Of a stretch of DNA of 64,000 bases, positions 20,698-28,185 are shown piece after piece (position 1 is the stretch's first letter; each line of letters starts with the position of its first letter). The translations under genes and the position numbers were made by a program. This stretch comes from Cellulomonas gilvus ATCC 13127 (lineage in GTDB: Bacteria; Actinomycetota; Actinomycetes; Actinomycetales; Cellulomonadaceae). The notes below the pieces were generated by a model, which saw only the letters and a list, made by a program, of their open reading frames with translations, ran no database searches and had not been told where the DNA came from. The stretch is from the NCBI RefSeq assembly GCF_000218545.1, contig NC_015671.1, forward strand, positions 1,612,001-1,676,000. The letters run 5' to 3'.

Positions 20698-21882
20698 TCA
20701 GGACGGCTCGGCCAGCGCCGCGACCTCGCCCACGACGACGACCGCGGGGTTGCCCACGCCGCGCTCACGGGCGAGGCCGGCGATCGTCGCGAGCGTGCCC
20801 GTGGTGGTGCGCTGCTCCGGCAGCGTCCCGTTCTCGACGACCGCGACGGGCGTGTCGGGCGCACGTCCGTGCGCGACGAGCTCGGCGGCGTACGCGTCGA
20901 GGCGCCCGACGCCCATGAGCAGCACGAGCGTGCCCTCGAGCCTCCCGAGCGTCGGCCAGTCGGGTGTGGTGTCGTGCGCGGACAGGATGGTGACCTGGCG
21001 TGCCACACCCCGGTGCGTCACGGGGATGCCGGCCGCGGCGGGCACCGCGATCGCGCTGGTCACGCCGGGCACGACGCTGACCGCGACGCCCGCGGCGACG
21101 CACGCCGCGACCTCCTCGCCGCCGCGGCCCAGCACGTACGGGTCGCCGCCCTTGAGCCGCACGACGCGCCGCCCCGCCAGCGCGTGCTCGACGAGCACGG
21201 CGTTGATCTCGTCCTGGGTCAGCGTGTGCGCGTGCGGGCCCTTGCCGGCCTCGATCACCACGACGTCCTCGTCCAGGTCATCGAGCAGCGCACGCGGGGC
21301 CAGGCGGTCCACCACGACGACGTCCGCCTCGGCGAGCGCGCGTCGGCCGCGCGTCGTGATGAGGCCCGGGTCGCCTGGCCCGCCCCCGACGAGCGTGACC
21401 TGACCGGCTGCGGGCGCGCGGTGGTGCCGCAGCGGCAGCGCGCCGGTCTCGAGCAGCGTCGCGATCGCGGCCCGGAGGGTCGCCGAGCGTCGCGGGTCGC
21501 CCCCGGCGGTCACGGCCACCGCGACGTCGCCCGCGCGGGCCACCGCCGGTGTCCAGGCGGACGAGGCCGCCGCGTCGTCGGCGCGCACGCACCACACGTG
21601 CGCCGCCTCCGCGTCCGCGGCGACGCGGTCGTCGACCGCGCGCACGCCCGTCGCGGTGTGCGCGAGCCACGCGCCGTCGAGGTCCCCGGCCGCGTAGCCG
21701 CGCGCGGCCCAGCGGACCGCGCCGCTCTCGACGAGCGCCGCGAGGTCGTCGCCCACGTCGGGCGCGACCACGTGCACGTCCGCACCGTCCGCGACGAGAC
21801 GAGCGGCGCGGCGGGCCGCGACGGGTCCGCCGCCGACGACCAGCACGCGCCGACCCCGGACGTCGAGGAACAGCGCGTGCAT
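20698..21882 (-). CDS. siroheme synthase-like fusion: precorrin-2 dehydrogenase domain plus uroporphyrinogen-III C-methyltransferase
   Basis: 394 aa. Residues about 1-145 form the NAD-binding precorrin-2 dehydrogenase module (RRVLVVGGGPVAARRAARLVADGADV, then CVRADDAAASS). Residues about 150-394 are the SAM-dependent methyltransferase (QVTLVGGGPGDPGLITTRGRRAL, VVRLKGGDPYVLGRGGEE, VPGVTSAIAVPAAAGIPVTHRG). It makes the siroheme cofactor needed by the sulfite reductase encoded at the head of the same operon. It is about 60 residues shorter than E. coli CysG, because the region linking the two modules (CysG dimerisation/chelatase part) is nearly absent. ATG at 21882 overlaps the cysN stop as TGATG. 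Confidence 0.9.
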   Translation of the reverse strand: MHALFLDVRGRRVLVVGGGPVAARRAARLVADGADVHVVAPDVGDDLAALVESGAVRWAARGYAAGDLDGAWLAHTATGVRAVDDRVAADAEAAHVWCVRADDAAASSAWTPAVARAGDVAVAVTAGGDPRRSATLRAAIATLLETGALPLRHHRAPAAGQVTLVGGGPGDPGLITTRGRRALAEADVVVVDRLAPRALLDDLDEDVVVIEAGKGPHAHTLTQDEINAVLVEHALAGRRVVRLKGGDPYVLGRGGEEVAACVAAGVAVSVVPGVTSAIAVPAAAGIPVTHRGVARQVTILSAHDTTPDWPTLGRLEGTLVLLMGVGRLDAYAAELVAHGRAPDTPVAVVENGTLPEQRTTTGTLATIAGLARERGVGNPAVVVVGEVAALAEPS

Positions 21883-23324
21883 CAGATCCCCGCGCCGGCG
21901 AGCCAGTCCGCGTCGTCGTCCGCGGCGGGCGCGGGCGCCAGCCGGTCGAGCAGCGTCGGTCCGACCATGCCCGCCGCGAGCGTGGTGCCGTCGGCCGGGT
22001 CGACCAGCAGGAAGGCACCCGTCCCGCGGTGGGCGGCGTAGTCGTCGAGCAGCGCGGGCTCGGCCAGCCGGACGCGCACGCGCCCGATCGCGTTCAGACC
22101 GAGCCCCGAGGGCGCGGCGTCCGACGACGTGTCGGTCGCGTCCACCGCGTGCTGCGTGTCGACGCCGCTCAGCAGCTCGACGCTCTGCGAGTCGACGTCG
22201 AGCCGGGCGTCGACCTCGCGCAGCAGCGCGCGCACGGTCCGCGTGCCGATGCGGACCAGCAGGCGGGCCCCGAGCACCGACCGGCGCTCGGACAGCCAGC
22301 ACACCGTGCCCACCAGGTCCTGCCCGACGCTCGCGACCGAGCCCGTGGGCACCAGGACGTCGCCGCGCGAGATGTCGAGCTCGTCGGCCAGGCGCACGGT
22401 GACCGAGCGACCCGCGGAGGCCTGGTCCAACGGACCGTCGAACGTGTCGATCGCCGCGACGACGCTCGTCTTGCCCGACGGCAGGACCGTCACCGCGTCA
22501 CCGACGCGCACGGTCCCCGACGCGATGCGGCCCGCGTACCCGCGGTAGTCCGGGAAGGCCGCGGTGCGGGGCCGGATCACCACCTGGACGGGCAGCCGCA
22601 GCTCGTCGGAGGCGTCGGCCGGGGCCACGGGGACGGTCTCCAGGTGCTCGAGCACCGTCGGGCCGTCGTACCAGGGCGTGCGCGCCGAGCGCTCCACGAC
22701 GTTGTCCCCGCTGATCGCCGAGACCGGCACCGCGAGCACGTCGCGCAGGCCGAGGCCGTCCGCGTACGACGAGAACTCGTGCGCGATCGCCCGGAACGTC
22801 GCCTCGTCGAAGTCGACGAGGTCCATCTTGTTCACCGCGAGCAGCACGTGCGGCACGCCCAGCAGCGCCGCGACGGTCGCGTGGCGGCGCGTCTGCTCGA
22901 GCACGCCCTTGCGCGCGTCGACCAGCACGATCGCGAGCTGTGCGGTCGAGGCGCCCGTGACCATGTTGCGCGTGTACTGCACGTGGCCGGGTGTGTCCGC
23001 GAGCACGAACGCGCGCCGCGCGGTCGAGAAGTAGCGGTAGGCGACGTCGATCGTGATGCCCTGCTCGCGCTCGGCGCGCAGGCCGTCGGTGAGCAGCGCG
23101 AGGTCCACCTCACCGGCCTCGGCGCCGCCGCGTGCCGCGGTCGCGCGCTCGACGGCCGAGAGCTGGTCCGCCAGGACCGACTTCGTGTCGTACAGCAGGC
23201 GCCCGATCAGCGTGCTCTTGCCGTCGTCCACCGAACCGGCGGTGGCCAGGCGCAGCAGCTCGCGGCCGGCGTGCGCGCGTGCGCCCTCGCTCGTCGGGAC
23301 GGCGGTGCTGGTGCTCGTGCTCAT
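21882..23324 (-). CDS. cysN: sulfate adenylyltransferase large subunit (GTPase)
   Basis: 480 aa. It is an EF-Tu-like GTPase: the P-loop GSVDDGKSTLIGRLLYD near residue 30, switch region EREQGITIDVAYRYF, DTPGHVQYTRNM and NKMDLVDF. It couples GTP hydrolysis to APS synthesis by CysD. There is no APS kinase (CysC) extension. With the APS-type CysH in the same operon, this means the cell reduces APS directly rather than PAPS. TGATG overlaps occur at both ends, joining cysD, cysN and the siroheme gene. Confidence 0.96.
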   Translation of the reverse strand: MSTSTSTAVPTSEGARAHAGRELLRLATAGSVDDGKSTLIGRLLYDTKSVLADQLSAVERATAARGGAEAGEVDLALLTDGLRAEREQGITIDVAYRYFSTARRAFVLADTPGHVQYTRNMVTGASTAQLAIVLVDARKGVLEQTRRHATVAALLGVPHVLLAVNKMDLVDFDEATFRAIAHEFSSYADGLGLRDVLAVPVSAISGDNVVERSARTPWYDGPTVLEHLETVPVAPADASDELRLPVQVVIRPRTAAFPDYRGYAGRIASGTVRVGDAVTVLPSGKTSVVAAIDTFDGPLDQASAGRSVTVRLADELDISRGDVLVPTGSVASVGQDLVGTVCWLSERRSVLGARLLVRIGTRTVRALLREVDARLDVDSQSVELLSGVDTQHAVDATDTSSDAAPSGLGLNAIGRVRVRLAEPALLDDYAAHRGTGAFLLVDPADGTTLAAGMVGPTLLDRLAPAPAADDDADWLAGAGI

Positions 23325-24253
23325 CAGAAGTAGCCCTCGCGCTTACGGTCCTCCATGGCGGCCTCGGAGGCCCGGTCGTCGGCGCGCGTCGCCCCGCGCT
23401 CGGTCAGCCGGCTCGCGGCGACCTCCGCGATGACGTCGGCGACCGTGGTCGCGGTCGAGTCGACCGCACCCGTGCAGCTCATGTCCCCGACCGTGCGGTA
23501 GCGCACCGTGCGAGTCTCGAGCCGTTCGTCGGCCCGCGGCCCGCCCCACTGCCCGGGGGCGAGCCACATGCCGTCGCGTGCGAAGACCTCGCGCTCGTGC
23601 GCGTAGTAGATCGAGGGGAGGGGGATGCCCTCGCGCTCGATGTACCGCCACACGTCGAGCTCGGTCCAGTTCGACAGCGGGAACACGCGCACGTGCTCAC
23701 CCGGCTTGTGGCGCCCGTTGTACAGGTCCCACAGCTCGGGGCGCTGGCGGCGCGGGTCCCACTGCCCGAACTCGTCCCGCAGCGAGAAGACGCGCTCCTT
23801 GGCGCGCGCCTTCTCCTCGTCCCGGCGCCCGCCGCCGAACACCGCGTCGAACCGGTGGGACGTGATCGCGTCCAGCAGCGGCACGGTCTGCAGCGCGTTG
23901 CGCGAGCCGTCGGGCCGCTCGTGCACACGCCCGTCGTCGATCGCGTCCTGCACGTGCGCGACGACCAGCCGCAGCCCGTGCTCGGCGACCGTGGCGTCGC
24001 GGTACTCGAGCACCTCGGGGAAGTTGTGCCCGGTGTCGACGTGCAGCAGCGCGAACGGCACCGACGCGGGCCAGAACGCCTTGCGCGCGAGGTGCAGCAT
24101 GAGGATCGAGTCCTTGCCGCCGCTGAACAGCAGCACGGGGCGCTCGAACTCGCCCGCGACCTCGCGCATGACGTGGATCGCCTCGGACTCGAGCGCGTCC
24201 AGCTGGGTGAACGCGGGCGCGCCGGATCGCGCGCCCGGGGTGGTGAGCGTCAT
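23324..24253 (-). CDS. cysD: sulfate adenylyltransferase small subunit
   Basis: 309 aa. It has the PP-loop ATP pyrophosphatase motif LLFSGGKDSILMLHLARKAF (about residue 45), HVDTGHNFPEVLEYRD, and the family C-terminus EAAMEDRKREGYF. With CysN it forms APS from sulfate and ATP. ATG at 24251-24253 overlaps the cysH stop by 4 bp (ATGA); the longer frame upstream covers cysH in another frame and is not used. Confidence 0.96.
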   Translation of the reverse strand: MTLTTPGARSGAPAFTQLDALESEAIHVMREVAGEFERPVLLFSGGKDSILMLHLARKAFWPASVPFALLHVDTGHNFPEVLEYRDATVAEHGLRLVVAHVQDAIDDGRVHERPDGSRNALQTVPLLDAITSHRFDAVFGGGRRDEEKARAKERVFSLRDEFGQWDPRRQRPELWDLYNGRHKPGEHVRVFPLSNWTELDVWRYIEREGIPLPSIYYAHEREVFARDGMWLAPGQWGGPRADERLETRTVRYRTVGDMSCTGAVDSTATTVADVIAEVAASRLTERGATRADDRASEAAMEDRKREGYF

Positions 24254-24969
24254 GTGTGCAGACCGCATTCCGTCTTGGAGGTGCCGGACCAGCGGCCCGC
24301 CCGCGGGTCCTCGCCCGGGGCGACCGCACGCGTGCAGGGGGCGCAGCCGATCGAGGCGTACCCCTCCTGGCGCAGGGGGTTGAGGACGACGCCGTGCTCG
24401 GCGACGTACGCGTCGAGCTGCTCCTGCGTCCAGGCCGCGAGCGGGTTGATCTTGACCTTGCCCCGCTTGGCGTCCCACCCGACCACGCCGATGTCGGTGC
24501 GCGTGGGTGCGTCCTCGCGGCGCATGCCGGTGACCCACGCGCGGTACGGCGCCAGGCCGCGCTCGAGCGGCTCGACCTTGCGCAGCGCGCAGCACAGGTT
24601 CGGGTCGCGCTCGTGCAGGCGCGGGCCGTGCTCGGCGTCCTGCTCGGCGACCGTGCGCAGCGGCAGGAGCGTGCGCAGGCGGATGTCCGTGAACTCGGCG
24701 TAGTAGTCGCGCGTGCCGATCGTCTCCGCGAAGTGGTAGCCCGTGTCGAGGAAGATCACCTCGATGCCGGGAACGGCCTGCGCGGCCATGTGCACGAGCA
24801 CCTCGTCGCCCATGGACGAGGCCAGCACCAGGTCGGTGCCGAACGTGCGGCCCGCCCAGGCCAGGACGTCGTGCGGGTGCGCACCCTCGAGCTCGGCGCC
24901 CGCACGCTCGGCGAACGCGCGCAGCTCGTCGGGGGACAGGTCCGCGACGGCGACGGTCGACGCGCTCAT
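24250..24969 (-). CDS. cysH: adenylylsulfate (APS) reductase, 4Fe-4S type
   Basis: 239 aa. It has the PAPS-reductase-like fold with SSMGDEVLVHMA, FLDTGYHFAET and the C-terminal thiol Cys in KTECGLHT. Crucially it carries both cysteine pairs that bind a 4Fe-4S cluster, CCALRKVEPL (about residue 124) and GCAPCTRAV (about residue 209). That marks it as an APS reductase rather than the cluster-free PAPS reductase of enterobacteria. It produces sulfite and AMP. ATG at 24967-24969 has GGAGGT 7 nt upstream and overlaps the end of the preceding zinc-ribbon ORF. Confidence 0.95.
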   Translation of the reverse strand: MSASTVAVADLSPDELRAFAERAGAELEGAHPHDVLAWAGRTFGTDLVLASSMGDEVLVHMAAQAVPGIEVIFLDTGYHFAETIGTRDYYAEFTDIRLRTLLPLRTVAEQDAEHGPRLHERDPNLCCALRKVEPLERGLAPYRAWVTGMRREDAPTRTDIGVVGWDAKRGKVKINPLAAWTQEQLDAYVAEHGVVLNPLRQEGYASIGCAPCTRAVAPGEDPRAGRWSGTSKTECGLHT

Positions 24970-25133
24970 GGGGTGACCTCCCGGGACAGTCCGACGAACC
25001 TCAGCGCGAAGCCGCGCGCGCACGAGCGGCACTCCCACTGCCCGTGGTGCTCACCCGCGGGCCACAGATCCTCGCTCGCGCAGAACGGGCAGTAGTACGG
25101 CACCGCGCGCTGCGCGCCCTGCTCGCCGCTCAT
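24966..25133 (-). CDS. 55-aa zinc-ribbon protein of the sulfite-reductase operon
   Basis: 55 aa, with two CxxC pairs, YYCPFCASEDLW and WECRSCARGFALRF, which would bind one zinc or an iron-sulfur centre. It sits between sir and cysH with ATGA-type overlaps on both sides, so it is made in step with them. Small proteins at this position are common in actinobacterial sulfur operons. The role is unproven; redox delivery to Sir or CysH, or an assembly function, are possibilities. ATG at 25131-25133 is chosen because it overlaps the sir stop; the longer frame to 25166 is not supported. Confidence 0.8.
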   Translation of the reverse strand: MSGEQGAQRAVPYYCPFCASEDLWPAGEHHGQWECRSCARGFALRFVGLSREVTP

Positions 25134-26791
25134 CGCAGGTCCTCCTCGGCCGCGCGCTGCACCCACTGCGCGAACAGCTCGCCCTCGGTGCGCTGCTCGT
25201 CGAACCGGCGCGTCACGCGCTCGACGTAGTCGGGCAGCTCGGAGGACGGCACGCGCAGGCCGCGCAGCGTCTTGCCGAGCCCGCTGGTGAGGCCGAGCCC
25301 GCCGCCCAGGTGCACCTGGTAGCCCTCCTCACCCTGCGCGAGAGCGCCCTTGAGGCCGATGTCGGCGGTCTGGATGCGCGCGCACGAGTTGGGGCAGCCG
25401 TTGACGTTGATCGTGATCGGCTGCTCGAACGTCGGCAGGCGTCGCTCGAGCTCGTCGACCAGGCCCGTGGCGCGCGCCTTCGTCTCGACGATGGCGAGCT
25501 TGCAGAACTCGATGCCCGTGCACGCGATGGTGCCGCGCCGGAACGTCGACGCGGTGCGGACCCGCAGGCCCAGGCCTTCGATGCCCGCGACGAGCGCGTC
25601 GACGCGGTCGGCGGCGACGTCGAGCACCACGAGCTTCTGCTCGGTGGTGAGCTGCACGCGGTCGGAGCCCGCGGCCTCGACCAGGTCGGCGAGCGTCGCC
25701 AGCAGCGGGCCGGAGACCCGGCCCACCGTCGGCGCGGCGCCCACGTAGAACCGGCCGTCCTTCTGCGGGTGCACGCCCACGTGGTCGCGGTGGCCCGTGG
25801 GCGGCGGGGGAGGCGCGGGGCCGTCGCTCAGCGCGTAGCCGAGGTACTCGCGCTCGAGCACCTCACGGAACAGGTCGGGCCCCCAGTCCGCCAGCAGGAA
25901 CTTCAGGCGGGCACGCGTGCGCAGCCGGCGGTAGCCGTAGTCGCGGAAGATGCTCACGACGCCGACCCACACGTCGGGCACCTGCTCGAGCGTGACGAAC
26001 GCGCCCAGGCGCTTGCCGAGCATGGGGTTGGTGGACAGCGCACCACCGACCCACAGGTCGAACCCCGGCCCGAGCTCGGGGTGCACCACGCCCACGAACG
26101 CGACGTCGTTGATCTCGTGCGCGACGTCCTGGTGCGGCGAGCCCGAGACCGCGGTCTTGAACTTGCGCGGGAGGTTCGAGAACGCCGGGTCGCCGATGTA
26201 CCGCCGCCGGATCTCCTCGATCGCGGGCGTGCCGTCGATGATCTCGTCAGCCGCGACGCCCGCGACGGGTGAGCCGAGGATCACGCGCGGCACGTCGCCG
26301 CACGCCTCGAGCGTGGTCAGGCCGACGTCCTCGAGGCGGCGCCAGATCTCGGGCACGTCCTCGACCCGGATCCAGTGCAGCTGGATGTTCTGGCGGTCGG
26401 TGATGTCGGCCGTGTCCCGCCCGAACTCGCGCGAGATGTCGGCCACCACGCGCAGCTGGCGCAGCGTGAGCGTGCCGCCGTCGCACCGGACGCGGAGCAT
26501 GAAGTAGGAGTCGTCGAGCTCGTGCGGCTCGAGCGTGGCCGTCTTGCCGCCGTCGATGCCGGGCTTGCGCTGCGTGTACAGGCCCCACCAGCGCATGCGG
26601 CCGCGCAGGTCGTCGGCGGGGATCGAGTCGAAGCCCTGCAGCGCGTAGACGGTCTCGATGCGCTCGCGCACGTGGAGCCCGTCGTCGGCCTGCTTGAGCT
26701 GCTCGTTGCCGTTGAGGGGCGTGCGCTCGGGGTCGAAGGCCCACTGGCCCTCGGGCTTGGCGGCGGGCGGGGCGATCCGGGTCTGCGCCAT
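25130..26791 (-). CDS. sir: assimilatory sulfite reductase (ferredoxin), siroheme/4Fe-4S
   Basis: 553 aa. It is a nitrite/sulfite reductase family protein, with duplicated ferredoxin-like halves. The four cluster/siroheme cysteines are in ACTGIEFCKLA (about residue 425) and NVNGCPNSCARIQ (about residue 465). GLYTQRKPGIDGG and LEACGDVPRV correspond to the Tyr and Cys regions that form a covalent Tyr-Cys link near the active site in the mycobacterial SirA family. It reduces sulfite to sulfide with six electrons. ATG at 26789-26791 has GGAGGTAG upstream. A Cys-rich leader ORF and two stems precede it, so expression is probably cysteine-responsive. Confidence 0.95.
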   Translation of the reverse strand: MAQTRIAPPAAKPEGQWAFDPERTPLNGNEQLKQADDGLHVRERIETVYALQGFDSIPADDLRGRMRWWGLYTQRKPGIDGGKTATLEPHELDDSYFMLRVRCDGGTLTLRQLRVVADISREFGRDTADITDRQNIQLHWIRVEDVPEIWRRLEDVGLTTLEACGDVPRVILGSPVAGVAADEIIDGTPAIEEIRRRYIGDPAFSNLPRKFKTAVSGSPHQDVAHEINDVAFVGVVHPELGPGFDLWVGGALSTNPMLGKRLGAFVTLEQVPDVWVGVVSIFRDYGYRRLRTRARLKFLLADWGPDLFREVLEREYLGYALSDGPAPPPPPTGHRDHVGVHPQKDGRFYVGAAPTVGRVSGPLLATLADLVEAAGSDRVQLTTEQKLVVLDVAADRVDALVAGIEGLGLRVRTASTFRRGTIACTGIEFCKLAIVETKARATGLVDELERRLPTFEQPITINVNGCPNSCARIQTADIGLKGALAQGEEGYQVHLGGGLGLTSGLGKTLRGLRVPSSELPDYVERVTRRFDEQRTEGELFAQWVQRAAEEDLR

Positions 26792-26803
26792 GTGGCGCTA
26801 CCT

Positions 26804-26892
26804 CCAGGACGTTCACGGCGAACGGCTGCACCTGGCAGGGGGCGACACCCAGACGTGCTGGTGATCCCTCCGGGCACAGACCGCGCGCCCGG
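26804..26892 (-). promoter_or_regulatory. two stems in the sir leader, one masking the ribosome binding site
   Basis: On the minus strand, CCGGGC and GCCCGG (plus coordinates 26887-26892 and 26870-26875) form a 6-bp stem with an 11-nt loop soon after the leader-peptide stop. Further down, CTGCCAGG (26831-26838) can pair with CCTGGAGG (26801-26808), with a single mismatch. That stem would cover the GGAGG ribosome binding site of sir. Stalled or terminating ribosomes on the leader peptide could decide which structure forms. Folding was done by eye only. Confidence 0.45.
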
Positions 26893-26912
26893 GGTGGGGG
26901 ACGTGGGCGGGG

Positions 26913-27008
26913 TCAGCTGCTCCGCAGACAGCAGCACATGCACATGCGGGCACGCGCGGCCGAGGCGGCACAGGGCCGACACGCGCACAGGTACCCGGAC
27001 GAGATCAC
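26913..27008 (-). CDS. cysteine-rich leader peptide upstream of the sulfur operon
   Basis: A 31-codon frame starting GTG at 27006-27008 and ending TGA at 26913-26915; its last ten residues are MCMCCCLRSS. Seven of 31 residues are Cys, with three in a row shortly before the stop. A shorter version starts at ATG 26943-26945. Cys-tract leader ORFs upstream of sulfur genes act as cysteine-responsive attenuators in mycobacteria, where translation of the Cys codons controls downstream expression. The stop lies 121 nt upstream of the sir ATG. GAGGCT lies 6 nt upstream of the GTG, a weak -10 for a leaderless transcript. Confidence 0.72.
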   Translation of the reverse strand: MISSGYLCACRPCAASAARARMCMCCCLRSS

Positions 27009-27109
27009 GCGCCGAGCCTCACACGCGTTCGCCCGTGCGGGGAGTCCCGGTTCGGATGGTGAGACGGACGTGACGGCATGTGGACACCGCTCGGACCGAG
27101 CCGTGGACG

Positions 27110-27126
27110 TATCCTCGACCCTCGTG
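27110..27126 (+). promoter_or_regulatory. -10 box TATCCT and leaderless GTG of zapE
   Basis: TATCCT (27110-27115) is followed after 8 nt by GTG at 27124. There is no ribosome binding site. This decides the start over the longer frame beginning at 26938, whose extra 62 residues would overlap the sulfur leader on the other strand. Confidence 0.6.
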
Positions 27127-28170
27127 ACCGGATCCCGCACCGCTCCCGACGCAGGCACCCCCGGGCTCACGGGCATCGTCCCCGTGGTGCCCGCCGAGCG
27201 CCTCGTGGCCGAGCTGGTGCCGCCCGCACACTTCGCGGACGCCACGTTCGACAGCTACGTGCCCGACGAGGCGCACGCGTCGCAGGCCGCGGCGGTCGAC
27301 CGGCTGCGGGCGGTGGCCGACGAGGTCGCGACGAGCGGAGCGGCGCGCGGGTGGTGGCGCCGGCGCCGGACGGCGGCCCCCGCGGTGTACCTGGACGGCG
27401 GGTTCGGCGTGGGCAAGACGCACCTGCTCGCGGCGCTCGCGCACCGCGTGCGGGCGCACGGCGGTACGGCGGCGTTCGGCACGTTCGTCGAGTACACGCA
27501 CCTGGTGGGTGCGCTCGGCTTCGGGGCGACCGTGCAGGCGCTGTCCGCGTTCCGGCTGGTGTGCATCGACGAGTTCGAGCTCGACGACCCGGGGGACACC
27601 GTCCTGATGTCCCGGCTGCTGCGTGAGCTGGCGGACCACGGCGTCGCGCTCGCGGCGACCTCCAACACGCTCCCGGAGTCGCTCGGCGAGGGCCGGTTCG
27701 CGGCCGAGGACTTCCTGCGCGAGATCCAGGCGCTCGCGGCGCGGTTCGAGGTTCTGCGGATCGACGGCCAGGACTACCGGCAGCGTTCGGTGCGGCACGA
27801 CGGCGGGCTGGCCGACGACGTGGTGCGCGCGAGCGTCGCCGGACGTGCGGGCGCGACGGTCGACGACTTCGACGCGCTGCTCACGCACCTCGAGCGTGTG
27901 CACCCCTCCAAGTACGGCGCGCTGCTGGACGGCGTGCGCGTGGTGGGGCTCACCGGGGTGCACGCGGTCACGCGTCAGGACGTCGCGCTGCGGCTCGTGG
28001 TGCTCGTGGACCGGCTGTACGACCGCGACGTGCCCGTGCTGCTGGGCGGCGCGGGCACCGACGGGCTGTTCTCGCCGGAGATGCTCGCGGGCGGGTACCG
28101 CAAGAAGTACTACCGCGCGCTGTCCCGCCTCGGTGCGCTCGCGTCCGACGGGGCCGCACTGGTGCCCTGA
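27124..28170 (+). CDS. zapE: AFG1/ZapE-like AAA+ ATPase
   Basis: 348 aa. It has the Walker A motif YLDGGFGVGKTHLLAAL (about residue 95), the Walker B motif LVCIDEFELDDPGDTVLMSRLL (about residue 145) and the family segments ATSNTLPESLGEGRFAAEDFLREI and KYYRALSRLGAL. The E. coli homologue ZapE binds the Z-ring in stressed or anaerobic cells; the actinobacterial role is not established. It is divergent from the sulfur operon and convergent with putA, with 15 bp between the stop codons. An insertion ARGWWRRRRTAAPA precedes the P-loop. Confidence 0.88.
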   Translation: MTGSRTAPDAGTPGLTGIVPVVPAERLVAELVPPAHFADATFDSYVPDEAHASQAAAVDRLRAVADEVATSGAARGWWRRRRTAAPAVYLDGGFGVGKTHLLAALAHRVRAHGGTAAFGTFVEYTHLVGALGFGATVQALSAFRLVCIDEFELDDPGDTVLMSRLLRELADHGVALAATSNTLPESLGEGRFAAEDFLREIQALAARFEVLRIDGQDYRQRSVRHDGGLADDVVRASVAGRAGATVDDFDALLTHLERVHPSKYGALLDGVRVVGLTGVHAVTRQDVALRLVVLVDRLYDRDVPVLLGGAGTDGLFSPEMLAGGYRKKYYRALSRLGALASDGAALVP

Positions 28171-28185
28171 GCGCCCCGACTCACC

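Noticed and set aside
26938..27123. Longer zapE start adding 62 residues
   Set aside because: The extension has no family similarity and would overlap the sulfur leader. A -10 box 8 nt before GTG 27124 supports the shorter protein.
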